Origin: an uncultured Eubacteriales bacterium
GTDB taxonomy: Bacteria > Bacillota > Clostridia > Christensenellales > CAG-138
NCBI GenBank assembly: GCA_900544555.1
Contig: UQWD01000005.1
Span: forward strand, 60,462 to 124,461
Length of the DNA: 64,000 nt
Direction: 5' to 3'
The stretch's first letter is position 1; the number at the start of each line of letters is the position of its first letter. Made by a program: the position numbers and the translations under genes. Below the pieces are notes generated by a model that had not been told where the DNA came from, did not search any database, and saw only the letters and a program-made list of their open reading frames with translations. Positions 43,887-53,154 of the stretch are shown here, piece after piece.

Positions 43887-46800
43887 TTAACCCCTTTTCC
43901 TTTTGGCAATGATGCCTGCCGCGCCAAGCGCTGCGAGGGCGAAACCGCCGATAGCCAGGCTTATGCCGCCGGCCTTCGGGGGATCTTCGGGTTCGGGCGT
44001 GGGTTCGACGGGCGCCTCAGGCGTCGGCGTCGGATCTACAGGAACCTCAGGCGTCGGCGTGGGATCTACGGGAACCTCAGGCGTCGGCGTGGGATCCACG
44101 GGAACCTCAGGCGTGGGCGTGGGATCCACGGGAACCTCAGGCGTCGGCGTGGGCTGCTCAGGCGTCGGCGTCGGTACATCCTCAACCTCAGCAAACACTT
44201 CAACCTGATCCAGCTTCATCACGAACATATCCGTCACGTCGTGATGACGGAATGCGATACGAACAGTCTCGCCGGCATATGCCGTTAGATCAGCCGTACG
44301 GTTAATCCACTGGTCGCTGGAAATCGTCTCGGTGTGGAGCACTTCCGTAAAGTCCGCCGGGTTGGTGGAGCCGGCCGGCCCAACAAGCACGGAATATTTC
44401 TCCGCAGGATAGTTGGGATCCTGGGAGGCAACGTACCAGCTCAATAGCGCCTCAACCGCGTTGGCCGGTATCTCAATATCCGGCGAAATCATGTAGTTGT
44501 CCGGTGTAAGCGCTGTATAGGTATCGTTATGGTAGGATTCGCTGACCATGAGCCCGTCGCCTTCGTACGCTTCCATCCGGCCCTGAGTAAGCCCGGCGTT
44601 GGTGAACCAATACCAGTTATAGCCGTCGCCGTCCTCATCCACAAGCGTCCAATCCGTGGGATTCTCTTCAAAGTACTCTCCGAATACGAGACCCTGGGGC
44701 GGTTCGGGAGGCGTGGGCGTGGGAGTAGGTTCAGATCCGCTCTCTATATAGTAGACCTGAACGTTATCCAGCCTGAGCAGCATACCGTCGGTACAGTTAT
44801 GGTGCCGCCACGCAAGGCGTATGGATTGGCCCGCGTAATCCTTAAGGCTGACAACAAACTCCTTATAGTCCATATCCGACAGCTCTTCACTGTGAAGCGC
44901 CGTGAACTGGCCGGTGCTCTGCGCGTCGGCCGGGCCGACCATCAGGCTGAAGTATTCGGGCGCGTACTGGGTGCAGGCCATATAAAAACGCACGAAGTAC
45001 TCGTTTCCATCATCCGGGACCGTTATGGCGTTGGCGCCGGCCGGCGATAACAGCCAGTTGTCCGGGGTAAGCGCGGTATTCGTACTCGGGTCATAGGAAT
45101 AGGAACCCGCAAAGCCAGCCTCTCCGCCGTAACCAAGTTCAGCGTCGAGAGGATTGGTGAATACGCCCCAGTTATTGGTGTCGCCGTCGAGATCGGCGAT
45201 ATTCCAAGCGGGGTTAGGAACGGCGGCGAACTGCTCTTCAAAGATGACGATCTCCATTTCGCCCGGCGTTGAACCGCCGGTGATATTCTCAATGGTACCG
45301 TCGTTCACGTTTACCTTGAATTTGGATTCGTTGGCCGCATAGTCGCCCAGGAACAGGTAGATGTAATCCGCGCCCGCGGGGGCCGTTACCGTTACCTGCG
45401 TCTGCGCGCCGCGCGTGGCTTCAAATACGCCCGCGGTATCAAGTTCGTCGGTCATGGCTTCATTGCCGTATACGGCGTAGTAAGCCAGATAATTTTCATC
45501 GGTCAGCGTAAGCGTGATCGCGCTGCCGTTAACCGTGGCGTTTGCCGCGACAGGGGCCGTAAGATCCTTCGTTACGGGGATCAAAAGCTTGCCTCTGGCG
45601 TTGAGTTCCGGCGCATAGCCCGGGTTATCCAGATCCGCGCGAACTTCCAGCTCAACCGAATCGCCGTCTTCAACCTCGGTACCAGCCCATGTGGGGAACG
45701 GCATTTCATTATAGCCTAACTGGTAATAAATATCCGCGTTGGAGTAGTAGAAGCCCTTGCCGTTGTCGGTCCAGTCCTGCTTGATGGACTGGGTTCCATT
45801 GGCGTAATTAATGGCGTAATGGCCGTACGATTGGTTCCTCAAAACGCCGGTGTAACCAACGTTCACGGAATCAAGCTTGCCGTCCCCGTTCGGGGAGATG
45901 GCGTTACGGTCGGCCAGGTACTGCGCCTCGGTCATATCCACATAGGGGTTCAGGCCAAGGCCCTGGATGTCGCTGCCGGACTTGAAGCCAAACGTGTTGG
46001 GCACGGGATGGTTGTGAACGGGGTTGTCCTGCCAGTACCAGCCGTCGTCAAACATCGCGGGCGTGTTCCAGTCGCCGTAGAACCCAAGGTACGGTACGCT
46101 CAGTTCCGGGGCCACATAGCCTTCGCCGTCAGCGTGCGCTGTAAGTATCGCGAAACCTTCAATATACATGCCGGTCTCAAAATGCTCTTCCATGTACGCG
46201 AGCCCAGCATCGTTGAGCGAAATAGTGAAGCTTACGTCAACGCTTCCGCCGGCCGGTACGGTGACCGTTGCGGGCGCGTTATCCGAAGCGTACTGGTTCA
46301 GCTCGTGAGGAATACCTTTAATAAACTCGGTATCGCCGTAAACCGCCTCGATTTTATACGGTTTTTCGGTCTGAATCGTGTAGCTCAGATCGTAGGTTAT
46401 CGCTGTACCGCCAAAGTTATGAACGGTGAATCCCAGCGTATATCGGCCGGTCTTGTCTACATCGCTTCCGATTTCCATCTTCGGCTTAAGGCTTCCGTCG
46501 ACCGTAATGTAAGCCTTGGTGGTCACGGCCGCTCCCAGGTTCATCATACCGGCGCCCTGCTCTCTCGGCGAGAACAGGAAGCCTGTGTCGTTATCACGCA
46601 CCGGCGTCGCGGTGTTCATCATGATGGCGTCCGTAAGCTCCCGGATCCTTTCATCAGAAGCGGTGGGGAACATCTCCCTGACGTACTCGTTCAGTAAGGC
46701 CATGCCGCCCGCAACGTGCGGTGCGGCCATCGAGGTGCCGTCCCAAGCCGCGTAAGAGTTATCGCTTCCCAAACCGATAGACGAGATGATGCTGGCGCCG

Positions 46801-48446
46801 GGGGCCATGATTTCAGGCTTGAGCACCAGGTCGGACGTCGGTCCCCTTGAGGAGAAGTCGGACGGCGCGCCAGTGGCTTCCACCACGTTGACCGTCATAA
46901 CGCCGAGCCCGTCTTCACCGGCGCTGTCAACCATAAACTGGCCTGAAATCTGGGTTACGGCAACCGCCGGGATATAGTAGTTATCCACAGCCATATTGAG
47001 CGCGCCGGGCTGGTTGTTGCGGACGATTATGGCTTTGGCGCCCGCCGCGTACGCCGCGTCCACCTTCTCGGTGAAGGACGACTCGCCGCGTGAAACAAGC
47101 GCAACCTTATCGGTCACGTCCACGCCTTCATAATCGGAGGGCAAGCCAACGCCGGGAACAACCACGTACGTTTGCTCGCCGGTAAGATTGCCAAGCGTCA
47201 TGTCCACGGGGCCGCCGTCCGAATAAGACATGCCAACGCCGTCAACTACGATAGCGCCCTCTGTCATGCCCTCATTGTTACCGGCCGCAACGGACATGGA
47301 GATGGGGTATGTGGAAGGGCTTCCAACTACGCCGTAATCCGGAGCGATTGCTTTTTGGTTTTCATTAGCTCCGTTTCCGGTGGCGGTCGTGCCGGAGTTG
47401 CCCGATGAAACGGTCAGGTTCACTCCGCCCTCTCTCATGAGGTCGAAAATCCTGTCGTAGCTCTCCGGATAATCCGTCGTGCCGCAGGGCGCGCCAAGGC
47501 TCATGTTCGCCGCGTCAACGCCAAGGTATACGCAGTCTTCCAGCGCCGGGAGATAATAGGTGGCGCTGGTGCCGCCGCCGGCTTGGAATACCGCCATGAC
47601 CGCAAGCTGCGCGTCGGGGGCTACTCCTTTAAAGTCGTCGCCGTTGTTGCCAACCGCGGTACCCGCTACATGCGTACCATGATCGTCGCCGTCGGACGTG
47701 CCGCGGTGATGGATGGTGTTCGCCTTATAAAAATAATCGTACCCAAACGGAACTTTCGCGTTGTAATAAAGCTGGCTGGCGTTTCCGGTCGCGTTAAGCG
47801 GGCTGCCGGATACGACTCCCGCGATATCGCTCTCCGTAAGCTTTACATTGGAGGGCATTATGCTAAAAGCCTCATGGGTAATCCTCAGCCCGGTATCGAT
47901 AACCGCGACAAGCTGCTCTTCACCCGTGTATCCGAGGTCCCAAGCGGCTGGCGCGCGTACGATTCCGGTGGAGGTGTACATTTCAGGCATTTCCGGCGCT
48001 TCAAAGCTGGGCGCTTCAAACGCGTAAACACCGTCAACATTCTCGTTGATCTTCTCAATCCAGCTGTACTCGCCGTTGAACGAGAAGCCGTTGAACAGCA
48101 GCGTATGGTTATAGATAATCTCTATCTTTTCCCCCAGCGCCTTTTCAATTTTATTCTCAGCGCTGTCCTGCTTGCTCAGCATTTTGCTTTCATAGCTGGA
48201 TACGGACTTTTTCGCCGCGCGGATATCCCCAACTTTGAAGACCTCCATCAACGGCTCGTTTCCCTTTACCTCAACCATGATGTCCACTTTTTCCGTGGGA
48301 TCCCGTTTCTCGGTGTTCACGGTGCCTTCCGCCTCTTTTAGAGGGGCGAAATTCTGTGAACTCACCGCCAACGCAGGCAGCATCGACAGTGCCATGATCA
48401 CAACGACCAGGACCGCAAAGAAACGTTTTGTTGCCTTTTGTTTCAT
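43887..48446 (-). CDS. Cell-surface subtilase with two adhesin-like domains
   Basis: A 1519-residue paralog of the 37.9-42.6 kb gene. The signal peptide, propeptide, catalytic domain (D184, H256, S572 in DGTSMAAPH), inserted PA domain and Fn3-like domain are collinear and very similar. It has one cleaved-adhesin-like domain at about 1115-1245 and a second (VFGEYFEENPTDWTLVDEDGDG) at about 1255-1430, where the paralog has the propeller-like region. A linker of five PTPTPEVPVD-type decapeptides follows, then PPKAGG, a hydrophobic helix and KRKRG. The PA domain and Fn3-like region suggest extracellular protein degradation. AAGGAGG is 7 nt before the ATG, in a leader identical to that of the paralog. 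Confidence 0.93.
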   Translation of the reverse strand: MKQKATKRFFAVLVVVIMALSMLPALAVSSQNFAPLKEAEGTVNTEKRDPTEKVDIMVEVKGNEPLMEVFKVGDIRAAKKSVSSYESKMLSKQDSAENKIEKALGEKIEIIYNHTLLFNGFSFNGEYSWIEKINENVDGVYAFEAPSFEAPEMPEMYTSTGIVRAPAAWDLGYTGEEQLVAVIDTGLRITHEAFSIMPSNVKLTESDIAGVVSGSPLNATGNASQLYYNAKVPFGYDYFYKANTIHHRGTSDGDDHGTHVAGTAVGNNGDDFKGVAPDAQLAVMAVFQAGGGTSATYYLPALEDCVYLGVDAANMSLGAPCGTTDYPESYDRIFDLMREGGVNLTVSSGNSGTTATGNGANENQKAIAPDYGVVGSPSTYPISMSVAAGNNEGMTEGAIVVDGVGMSYSDGGPVDMTLGNLTGEQTYVVVPGVGLPSDYEGVDVTDKVALVSRGESSFTEKVDAAYAAGAKAIIVRNNQPGALNMAVDNYYIPAVAVTQISGQFMVDSAGEDGLGVMTVNVVEATGAPSDFSSRGPTSDLVLKPEIMAPGASIISSIGLGSDNSYAAWDGTSMAAPHVAGGMALLNEYVREMFPTASDERIRELTDAIMMNTATPVRDNDTGFLFSPREQGAGMMNLGAAVTTKAYITVDGSLKPKMEIGSDVDKTGRYTLGFTVHNFGGTAITYDLSYTIQTEKPYKIEAVYGDTEFIKGIPHELNQYASDNAPATVTVPAGGSVDVSFTISLNDAGLAYMEEHFETGMYIEGFAILTAHADGEGYVAPELSVPYLGFYGDWNTPAMFDDGWYWQDNPVHNHPVPNTFGFKSGSDIQGLGLNPYVDMTEAQYLADRNAISPNGDGKLDSVNVGYTGVLRNQSYGHYAINYANGTQSIKQDWTDNGKGFYYSNADIYYQLGYNEMPFPTWAGTEVEDGDSVELEVRADLDNPGYAPELNARGKLLIPVTKDLTAPVAANATVNGSAITLTLTDENYLAYYAVYGNEAMTDELDTAGVFEATRGAQTQVTVTAPAGADYIYLFLGDYAANESKFKVNVNDGTIENITGGSTPGEMEIVIFEEQFAAVPNPAWNIADLDGDTNNWGVFTNPLDAELGYGGEAGFAGSYSYDPSTNTALTPDNWLLSPAGANAITVPDDGNEYFVRFYMACTQYAPEYFSLMVGPADAQSTGQFTALHSEELSDMDYKEFVVSLKDYAGQSIRLAWRHHNCTDGMLLRLDNVQVYYIESGSEPTPTPTPPEPPQGLVFGEYFEENPTDWTLVDEDGDGYNWYWFTNAGLTQGRMEAYEGDGLMVSESYHNDTYTALTPDNYMISPDIEIPANAVEALLSWYVASQDPNYPAEKYSVLVGPAGSTNPADFTEVLHTETISSDQWINRTADLTAYAGETVRIAFRHHDVTDMFVMKLDQVEVFAEVEDVPTPTPEQPTPTPEVPVDPTPTPEVPVDPTPTPEVPVDPTPTPEVPVDPTPTPEAPVEPTPEPEDPPKAGGISLAIGGFALAALGAAGIIAKRKRG
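44011..44160 (-). repeat. Five 30-bp tandem repeats in subtilase linker
   Basis: Five head-to-tail 30-bp units encode P-T-P-T-P-E-V-P-V-D decapeptides. The units differ by only a few bases, so copy number could change by slippage or recombination and alter the distance of the protease from the cell surface. Confidence 0.85.
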
Positions 48447-48823
48447 TACTCAACCTCCTTAGAAATGCTTGGGCAAAAAATGGGTAACGCTCTACTCATC
48501 CCCGCAGCCATACGCTTACCGCTTAGAACGACCCGCCGGTAATCAGGCCGCGCCCAGCGTTCATGCAAACGTATAAACATACAAGGAATTTTGATATAAT
48601 ATACAAAACAGCAATTTTGTATACTCTTACCAATCTTTTACCGCATAATCGCATTATAGCTTTTTACTTTCGTCGTTGTCAAATGGATTATTAATATTCT
48701 CATATTTGTATAGCGTTTAAACCGTACCGATGGCGGCGCGTTTCCTCATTATCTTGCGAAGCGGCCGCATTTGCGGTATACTAATGCGCGCATGCTCCAT
48801 GCTTAATAGTAAGGCGGAGGTTT
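48447..48823. other. Intergenic region upstream of ECF operon
   Basis: 377 AT-rich bp between the divergent subtilase and ecfA1 genes. A TATAAT at 48595-48600 could serve either strand's neighbourhood; no other recognisable feature. Confidence 0.4.
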
Positions 48824-49651
48824 ATGATAGATATAAAAAACATTTCATATATATATGATTCGGAAGGTTCTCACGCCCTCCGGGACATGAGCCTGCATAT
48901 AGATCGGGGCGAATTTGTGGCCATAGTCGGGCATAACGGATCGGGAAAGAGCACGCTTGCCAAGCATCTAAACGCGCTTTTGCTGCCGACGGAGGGGAAC
49001 GTAATTGTTGACGGTATGAATACGCGCGATGAAAACTTTACGCTTGCCATCCGCCAGCGGGTGGGCATGGTGTTTCAAAACCCGGACAATCAAATTGTCA
49101 CCACGGTAGTTGAGGAAGACGTGGGGTTCGGCCCTGAAAACCTGGGGGTACCTACCAATGAGATACTCAGGCGTGTTCACGACGCGCTTGAAGCCGTGGG
49201 CATGCTCGAGTACCGGCGCAGCGCGCCGCACATGCTTTCAGGGGGGCAGAAGCAGCGCGTGGCAATAGCGGGAACGCTGGCGATGGAGCCCGATTTGCTG
49301 GTGCTCGATGAAGCGACGGCCATGCTCGACCCAAAAGGCAGGCGCGAGTTGTTATCCATTGTCCGCTCACTCCACAAGCGCGGCATGACCGTGGTGATGA
49401 TTACGCAGTATATGGAGGAGGCTGCCTTCGCCGATCGCATCGTCGTGATGGCCGGCGGCGAAACGCGCGCATCGGGTACGCCCAAGGAGATTTTCGCCCA
49501 GCCGGCGCTGCTGCGGTCTTTCGGGCTGGACGTGCCGCCCGTTGTGGATTTGAGGAATCGGCTTCGCAGCGACGGGGTGGAGCTATCCGATGATATTTTA
49601 ACCGTTGAGGATATGGCGGAGGCATTATGCCCATTGTTGTTGAAAAGCTAA
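48824..49651 (+). CDS. ecfA1: ECF transporter ATPase EcfA1
   Basis: A 275-residue ABC ATPase of the energizing module of group II ECF vitamin transporters. Walker A is GHNGSGKST (about 37-45), Q-loop VFQNPDNQIV, signature LSGGQKQR (about 140-147), Walker B LLVLDEATAMLD and switch His replaced within VVMITQYMEEA, where the usual His is Gln; this Gln is typical of EcfA1 paralogs. The C-terminal extension after residue 220 is also typical. GGAGG is 4 nt before the ATG. The gene overlaps ecfA2 by 25 nt. Confidence 0.95.
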   Translation: MIDIKNISYIYDSEGSHALRDMSLHIDRGEFVAIVGHNGSGKSTLAKHLNALLLPTEGNVIVDGMNTRDENFTLAIRQRVGMVFQNPDNQIVTTVVEEDVGFGPENLGVPTNEILRRVHDALEAVGMLEYRRSAPHMLSGGQKQRVAIAGTLAMEPDLLVLDEATAMLDPKGRRELLSIVRSLHKRGMTVVMITQYMEEAAFADRIVVMAGGETRASGTPKEIFAQPALLRSFGLDVPPVVDLRNRLRSDGVELSDDILTVEDMAEALCPLLLKS

Positions 49652-50478
49652 GCTATACCTATATGAAAGGGAGCGCTATATCGTTTCAGGCGCTCACCGA
49701 TATCAGCCTTACCGTAAACGAGGGCGAAACGCTCGGCATTATCGGGCATACGGGTTCAGGGAAAAGCACGTTTGTTCAGCATTTGAACGGGCTGCTTCAG
49801 CCTGCTTCCGGGTTTGTCACGGTGGATGGGTACCGCATGGCAGATAAAAAGGAACGCGTGCTCGGCCGGCGGCTTGTGGGCATGGTGTTTCAATACCCCG
49901 AATACCAGCTATTTGAGGAAACCGTTATCAAAGACGTTTGCTTTGGGCCGCTGTCCATGGGCATGCCGGCGGACGAGGCGCTAAAGAGGTCCGCCGAGGC
50001 AATGACGCTGGTAGGGTTGTCTCCGGACAGGTTCAGGGATAAATCTCCTTTTGAGCTTTCCGGCGGGGAGAAGCGGCGGGCCGCTCTCGCCGGAATTATC
50101 GCCATGCGCCCGAAATATCTGGTTATGGACGAACCCATGGCCGGCCTTGACCCCATAGGGCGAAGGGAAATCCTCAGCCTGATAGCCTCGCTTAAATCCG
50201 CCATCGGCTGCGCGGTGGTCATGGTTTCCCATTCGATGGACGACGTCGCCCTGTGCTCAGATAGAATAGCCGTGCTTTCAAACGGCCGCCTTTTCGCGTG
50301 CGCAACGCCAAAAGAAGTTTTTGCGGATGCGGATAAGCTTCTATCCATCGGCCTGGATATCCCGCAGGCTTCCCGGCTGGCGCTTTTGCTGCAAAGGCGC
50401 GGAATTTTGGCGCCCAGCGGCGTTTTCAGCATGGACGATCTCTACGATTATATAAAGGGGGAGCTGCGCCATGTTTAA
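49627..50478 (+). CDS. ecfA2: ECF transporter ATPase EcfA2
   Basis: A 283-residue second ABC ATPase of the ECF module. Walker A is GHTGSGKST, Q-loop VFQYPEYQLFEE, signature LSGGEKRR, Walker B YLVMDEPMAGLDP and switch His in VMVSHSMDDV, the complete set for an active ATPase. The conserved QYPEYQLFEETV segment is the EcfA2 marker. It overlaps ecfA1 by 25 nt and ecfT by 8 nt, so production of the three proteins is probably coupled. GGAGG precedes the ATG inside ecfA1. Confidence 0.95.
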   Translation: MPIVVEKLSYTYMKGSAISFQALTDISLTVNEGETLGIIGHTGSGKSTFVQHLNGLLQPASGFVTVDGYRMADKKERVLGRRLVGMVFQYPEYQLFEETVIKDVCFGPLSMGMPADEALKRSAEAMTLVGLSPDRFRDKSPFELSGGEKRRAALAGIIAMRPKYLVMDEPMAGLDPIGRREILSLIASLKSAIGCAVVMVSHSMDDVALCSDRIAVLSNGRLFACATPKEVFADADKLLSIGLDIPQASRLALLLQRRGILAPSGVFSMDDLYDYIKGELRHV

Positions 50479-51277
50479 GGATATGACGCTCGGCCAGTAT
50501 TTCCCGGGCGATTCCCCCATGCACCGCCTGGATCCGCGTACAAAGATACTGCTGATGATAGCTTATATAGTTGCTATTTTTCTTATCAAGGAGCTGAGCG
50601 TTTTCTCTCTGGCCGCAGTCTTTATCGCGATTGCGGTTTACTCGGGGCGGATACCGGCGTCCTATGTGCTCCGTTCGCTTAAGCCGCTGCGGTGGATAAT
50701 CCTTTTCATGTTTTTGTTAAATCTGTTCATGTTCAAAGATGGCGCCGTCCTTTTTGAATGGAGTTTCATTCGCGTTACCTGGGGCGGGGTTGAGCAGGCT
50801 TTCTTTATCGCCTTACGGCTCATTCTTCTGGTGTCCGGGACTTCGCTGCTCATGTTTACCACCACGCCCATTGCGCTGACCGACGGGCTTGAGCGTTTGC
50901 TTACCCCGTTAAGCAGGCTTCATTTCCCCGCCCATGAGCTGGCGATGATGATGACCATAGCCCTCAGGTTCATTCCAACGCTTCTTGAGGAGGCGGATAA
51001 AATCATGAAGGCTCAGCTTGCGCGCGGCGCGGATTTTGAAACGGGCGGAATAATTAAACGCGCCAAGGGCATGGTCCCCATATTGGTACCATTGCTTGTC
51101 AGCGCGTTTCGGCGCGCGAACGAGCTGGCGATGGCTATGGAAAGCCGGTGTTATCATGGCGGCGAAGGGCGCACGCGTATGCGCGTGCTTAAATTTAAAT
51201 CAGCAGACGCGCTGGCGGCGGCGGCAATAGCCGCGCTTATCGCCGCAATCGTAATCGTTCAGGCGGTATTATGGTAA
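50471..51277 (+). CDS. ecfT: ECF transporter transmembrane protein EcfT
   Basis: A 268-residue membrane coupling subunit. It starts with GQYFPGDSPMHRLDPRTKILL, the usual EcfT opening, has about five or six helices, and carries the two coupling-helix motifs with A-R-G-like triplets: AQLARGADFETGG (about 185-197) and AMESRCYHGGEGRT (about 226-239, here SRC-type). It would take S components such as ThiT and the 52.6-kb protein in turn. The start overlaps the ecfA2 stop by 8 nt. Confidence 0.95.
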   Translation: MFKDMTLGQYFPGDSPMHRLDPRTKILLMIAYIVAIFLIKELSVFSLAAVFIAIAVYSGRIPASYVLRSLKPLRWIILFMFLLNLFMFKDGAVLFEWSFIRVTWGGVEQAFFIALRLILLVSGTSLLMFTTTPIALTDGLERLLTPLSRLHFPAHELAMMMTIALRFIPTLLEEADKIMKAQLARGADFETGGIIKRAKGMVPILVPLLVSAFRRANELAMAMESRCYHGGEGRTRMRVLKFKSADALAAAAIAALIAAIVIVQAVLW

Positions 51278-51684
51278 AGGATAAAAGAAAAAAACTCATA
51301 CTCCTCGCGGCAGCGGCGGCCCTAATTATCATCGCCGCGGTTTGGTCCGCGCTGATAAGCGGCGGCAGCGAGCTTGAAAGCATGACGCGCCAAATAAACG
51401 CGCACGGGTACAACCTGCGGTATGACGACTGGTATCCCGCGTTTCACGACGATAACATATCCATTGCGGACGCGCTTACGGATTTGCCCCTTGACGAGGC
51501 CGTGGCCGCGTCCAAGGAGAGCGGATACCCTTCCGACGTTGAAACCCGCGGCGAAGTGGTTTTATTCCTTGCGCGGGCGGACGATGAAAACATTATCACC
51601 GTTTTTACGCTCGACGGCAAGCTGGAGCTTTGTTTTATACAACTCCCCGAAACCGGCGCGGTCCGCGCGCTGAGCAAGCCGTGA
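51271..51684 (+). CDS. Small membrane-anchored protein of unknown function
   Basis: A 137-residue protein that I cannot name. It has an N-terminal basic stretch (MVKDKRKK), one transmembrane helix (residues 9-30), and an extracytoplasmic domain of about 105 residues with mixed alpha-beta pattern (DWYPAFHDDNISIADALTDLP, GEVVLFLARADDENIITVFTLDGKLEL). It overlaps ecfT by 7 nt and truA by 4 nt, so it is a fixed part of this transcription unit. Its place between a transporter and a tRNA enzyme gives no functional clue by itself. Confidence 0.75.
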   Translation: MVKDKRKKLILLAAAAALIIIAAVWSALISGGSELESMTRQINAHGYNLRYDDWYPAFHDDNISIADALTDLPLDEAVAASKESGYPSDVETRGEVVLFLARADDENIITVFTLDGKLELCFIQLPETGAVRALSKP

Positions 51685-52439
51685 GGCGGGTGCTCTTGGT
51701 AATTGAATACGAGGGGACGAATTATGTTGGGTGGCAGGTACAGCCCAACGGCCTTTCCGTGCAGGCTGTCGTCGAGCGGGAGCTCAACAAGCTTACCGGC
51801 GAGGAAATAACCGTGCACGCATCCGGCCGTACCGACAGCGGCGTGCACGCGTACGGGCAGGTCGCGCATTTTGATACGCTAAGCCGCATCCCATCGGATA
51901 AATTTTCTTACGCGCTCAACGCCGGCCTCCCCCGGGACATACGCATCCGCTTGAGCGCGAAGGCGGCTCCCTCATTCCACTCCCGGTTTGACGTTGTAAA
52001 AAAGCATTACCTTTATATTGTACACAACGCCCCGCACTCCAGCGCTTTTACAAACAGAACGGCTCTGCACGTGCATGGGCCGCTTGATATCCGGGCGATG
52101 AACGCCGCGGCCGCGTTATTTATCGGCGAACACGATTTTTCCGCGTTCCATTGCGCGCGCACAAGCGTATCCGGCTGCGTGCGTACGATTTATGAATCCC
52201 GCTGGATCAAGCGGGGGGATTACCTTATCTATAAAGTTGTCGGGACCGGCTTCCTCTATAATATGGTGCGGATTATGGTCGGCTCGATGCTCGAAATAGG
52301 AAAGGGGCAAAGCGACCTTAGCGCGGTATCGCGCCCTCTAACAAGCGGGCGTCGCACGGATGCCGGCCCCACCGCCCCCGCTCATGGCCTGACCCTATAT
52401 CGCGTTCAATATGTAGACTTTGATACCAAAAACATATAA
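51681..52439 (+). CDS. truA: tRNA pseudouridine synthase A
   Basis: A 252-residue TruA, which makes pseudouridine at positions 38-40 of the tRNA anticodon arm. The catalytic Asp is in ASGRTDSGVHAYGQV (about residues 47-61). YEGTNYVGWQVQPNG, KKHYLYIVHNA and GTGFLYNMVRIMVGSMLEIGKGQ are the other family motifs. The proposed GTG start at 51681 overlaps the preceding stop as GTGA and directly precedes the conserved first strand RRVLLVIEYEG. In Firmicutes truA commonly follows ecfA1-ecfA2-ecfT, as here. Confidence 0.95.
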   Translation: MRRVLLVIEYEGTNYVGWQVQPNGLSVQAVVERELNKLTGEEITVHASGRTDSGVHAYGQVAHFDTLSRIPSDKFSYALNAGLPRDIRIRLSAKAAPSFHSRFDVVKKHYLYIVHNAPHSSAFTNRTALHVHGPLDIRAMNAAAALFIGEHDFSAFHCARTSVSGCVRTIYESRWIKRGDYLIYKVVGTGFLYNMVRIMVGSMLEIGKGQSDLSAVSRPLTSGRRTDAGPTAPAHGLTLYRVQYVDFDTKNI

Positions 52440-52594
52440 AATAACAATGGGCGCTTAACTGCGGCTGAATCCGGATACGGACGGTATAATCGGGAATCCG
52501 CATTGAGTTCTTCCATGAGCGTAAATGCCGGCGCTCTTCTCTTTACGGGTCGTCGGGCAAAAACAGCCTGAAGGCATTGATTATGGAGGTGTTT

Positions 52595-53083
52595 ATGAAT
52601 AACGTTAAGAAACTGGTGATTTGCGGTCTTATGGCCGCTGTTACGACGGCTGCGACCATGTTTTTATCCATGCCGATACCCGGCGTAACCGGCGCGTACA
52701 TCAACGCGGGCGACGCCGCGGTTTATATATCCGCCTATCTTCTCGGCGGCCCTCTAGGCGCTGCCTGCGCGGGCGTCGGGAGCGCGCTTGCGGATTTGCT
52801 TCTCGGCAGCGCGCTGTATGCGCCGGCAACCCTCATCATCAAGGCGGGCATGGGCCTTTTAGCCGGCGCGCTGATGTCGCGGTTAAAGGGCTGGAAATCA
52901 ATATTCGCGCTGCTTTCGGCCGGCGTTATCATGGTTGCGGGCTATTTCGGCTACGAATGCATCCTGTATGGAACGGCCGCGGCGCTCTTGAGCATACCCA
53001 TGAACCTGATTCAATACGCGGGCGGCGTGCTTATCGGGTTCATATGCATACAGGCGATACGCAGGGTCAAGAAGGAGCTGTGA
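52595..53083 (+). CDS. ECF transporter S component, substrate unknown
   Basis: A 162-residue membrane protein with five or six helices, of the general ECF S-component family. KLVICGLMAAVTTAATMFLSMPIPGVTGAYINAGDAAVYISAYLLGGPLGAACAGVGSAL in parts gives the usual S-component pattern of a helix with small residues (an A-x-x-x-A face that docks on EcfT), then a short loop and a Gly-rich helix pair. No riboswitch precedes it and no vitamin biosynthesis gene is near, so the vitamin is unknown. GGAGGTG is 5 nt before the ATG. It lies 155 bp after truA. Confidence 0.9.
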   Translation: MNNVKKLVICGLMAAVTTAATMFLSMPIPGVTGAYINAGDAAVYISAYLLGGPLGAACAGVGSALADLLLGSALYAPATLIIKAGMGLLAGALMSRLKGWKSIFALLSAGVIMVAGYFGYECILYGTAAALLSIPMNLIQYAGGVLIGFICIQAIRRVKKEL

Positions 53084-53154
53084 GCGGGGCTCTCATTATC
53101 AATCATAAAGCCGATGAAGCGCGCTATTTATCCATTAACCGGAGGTAGGCTGTT

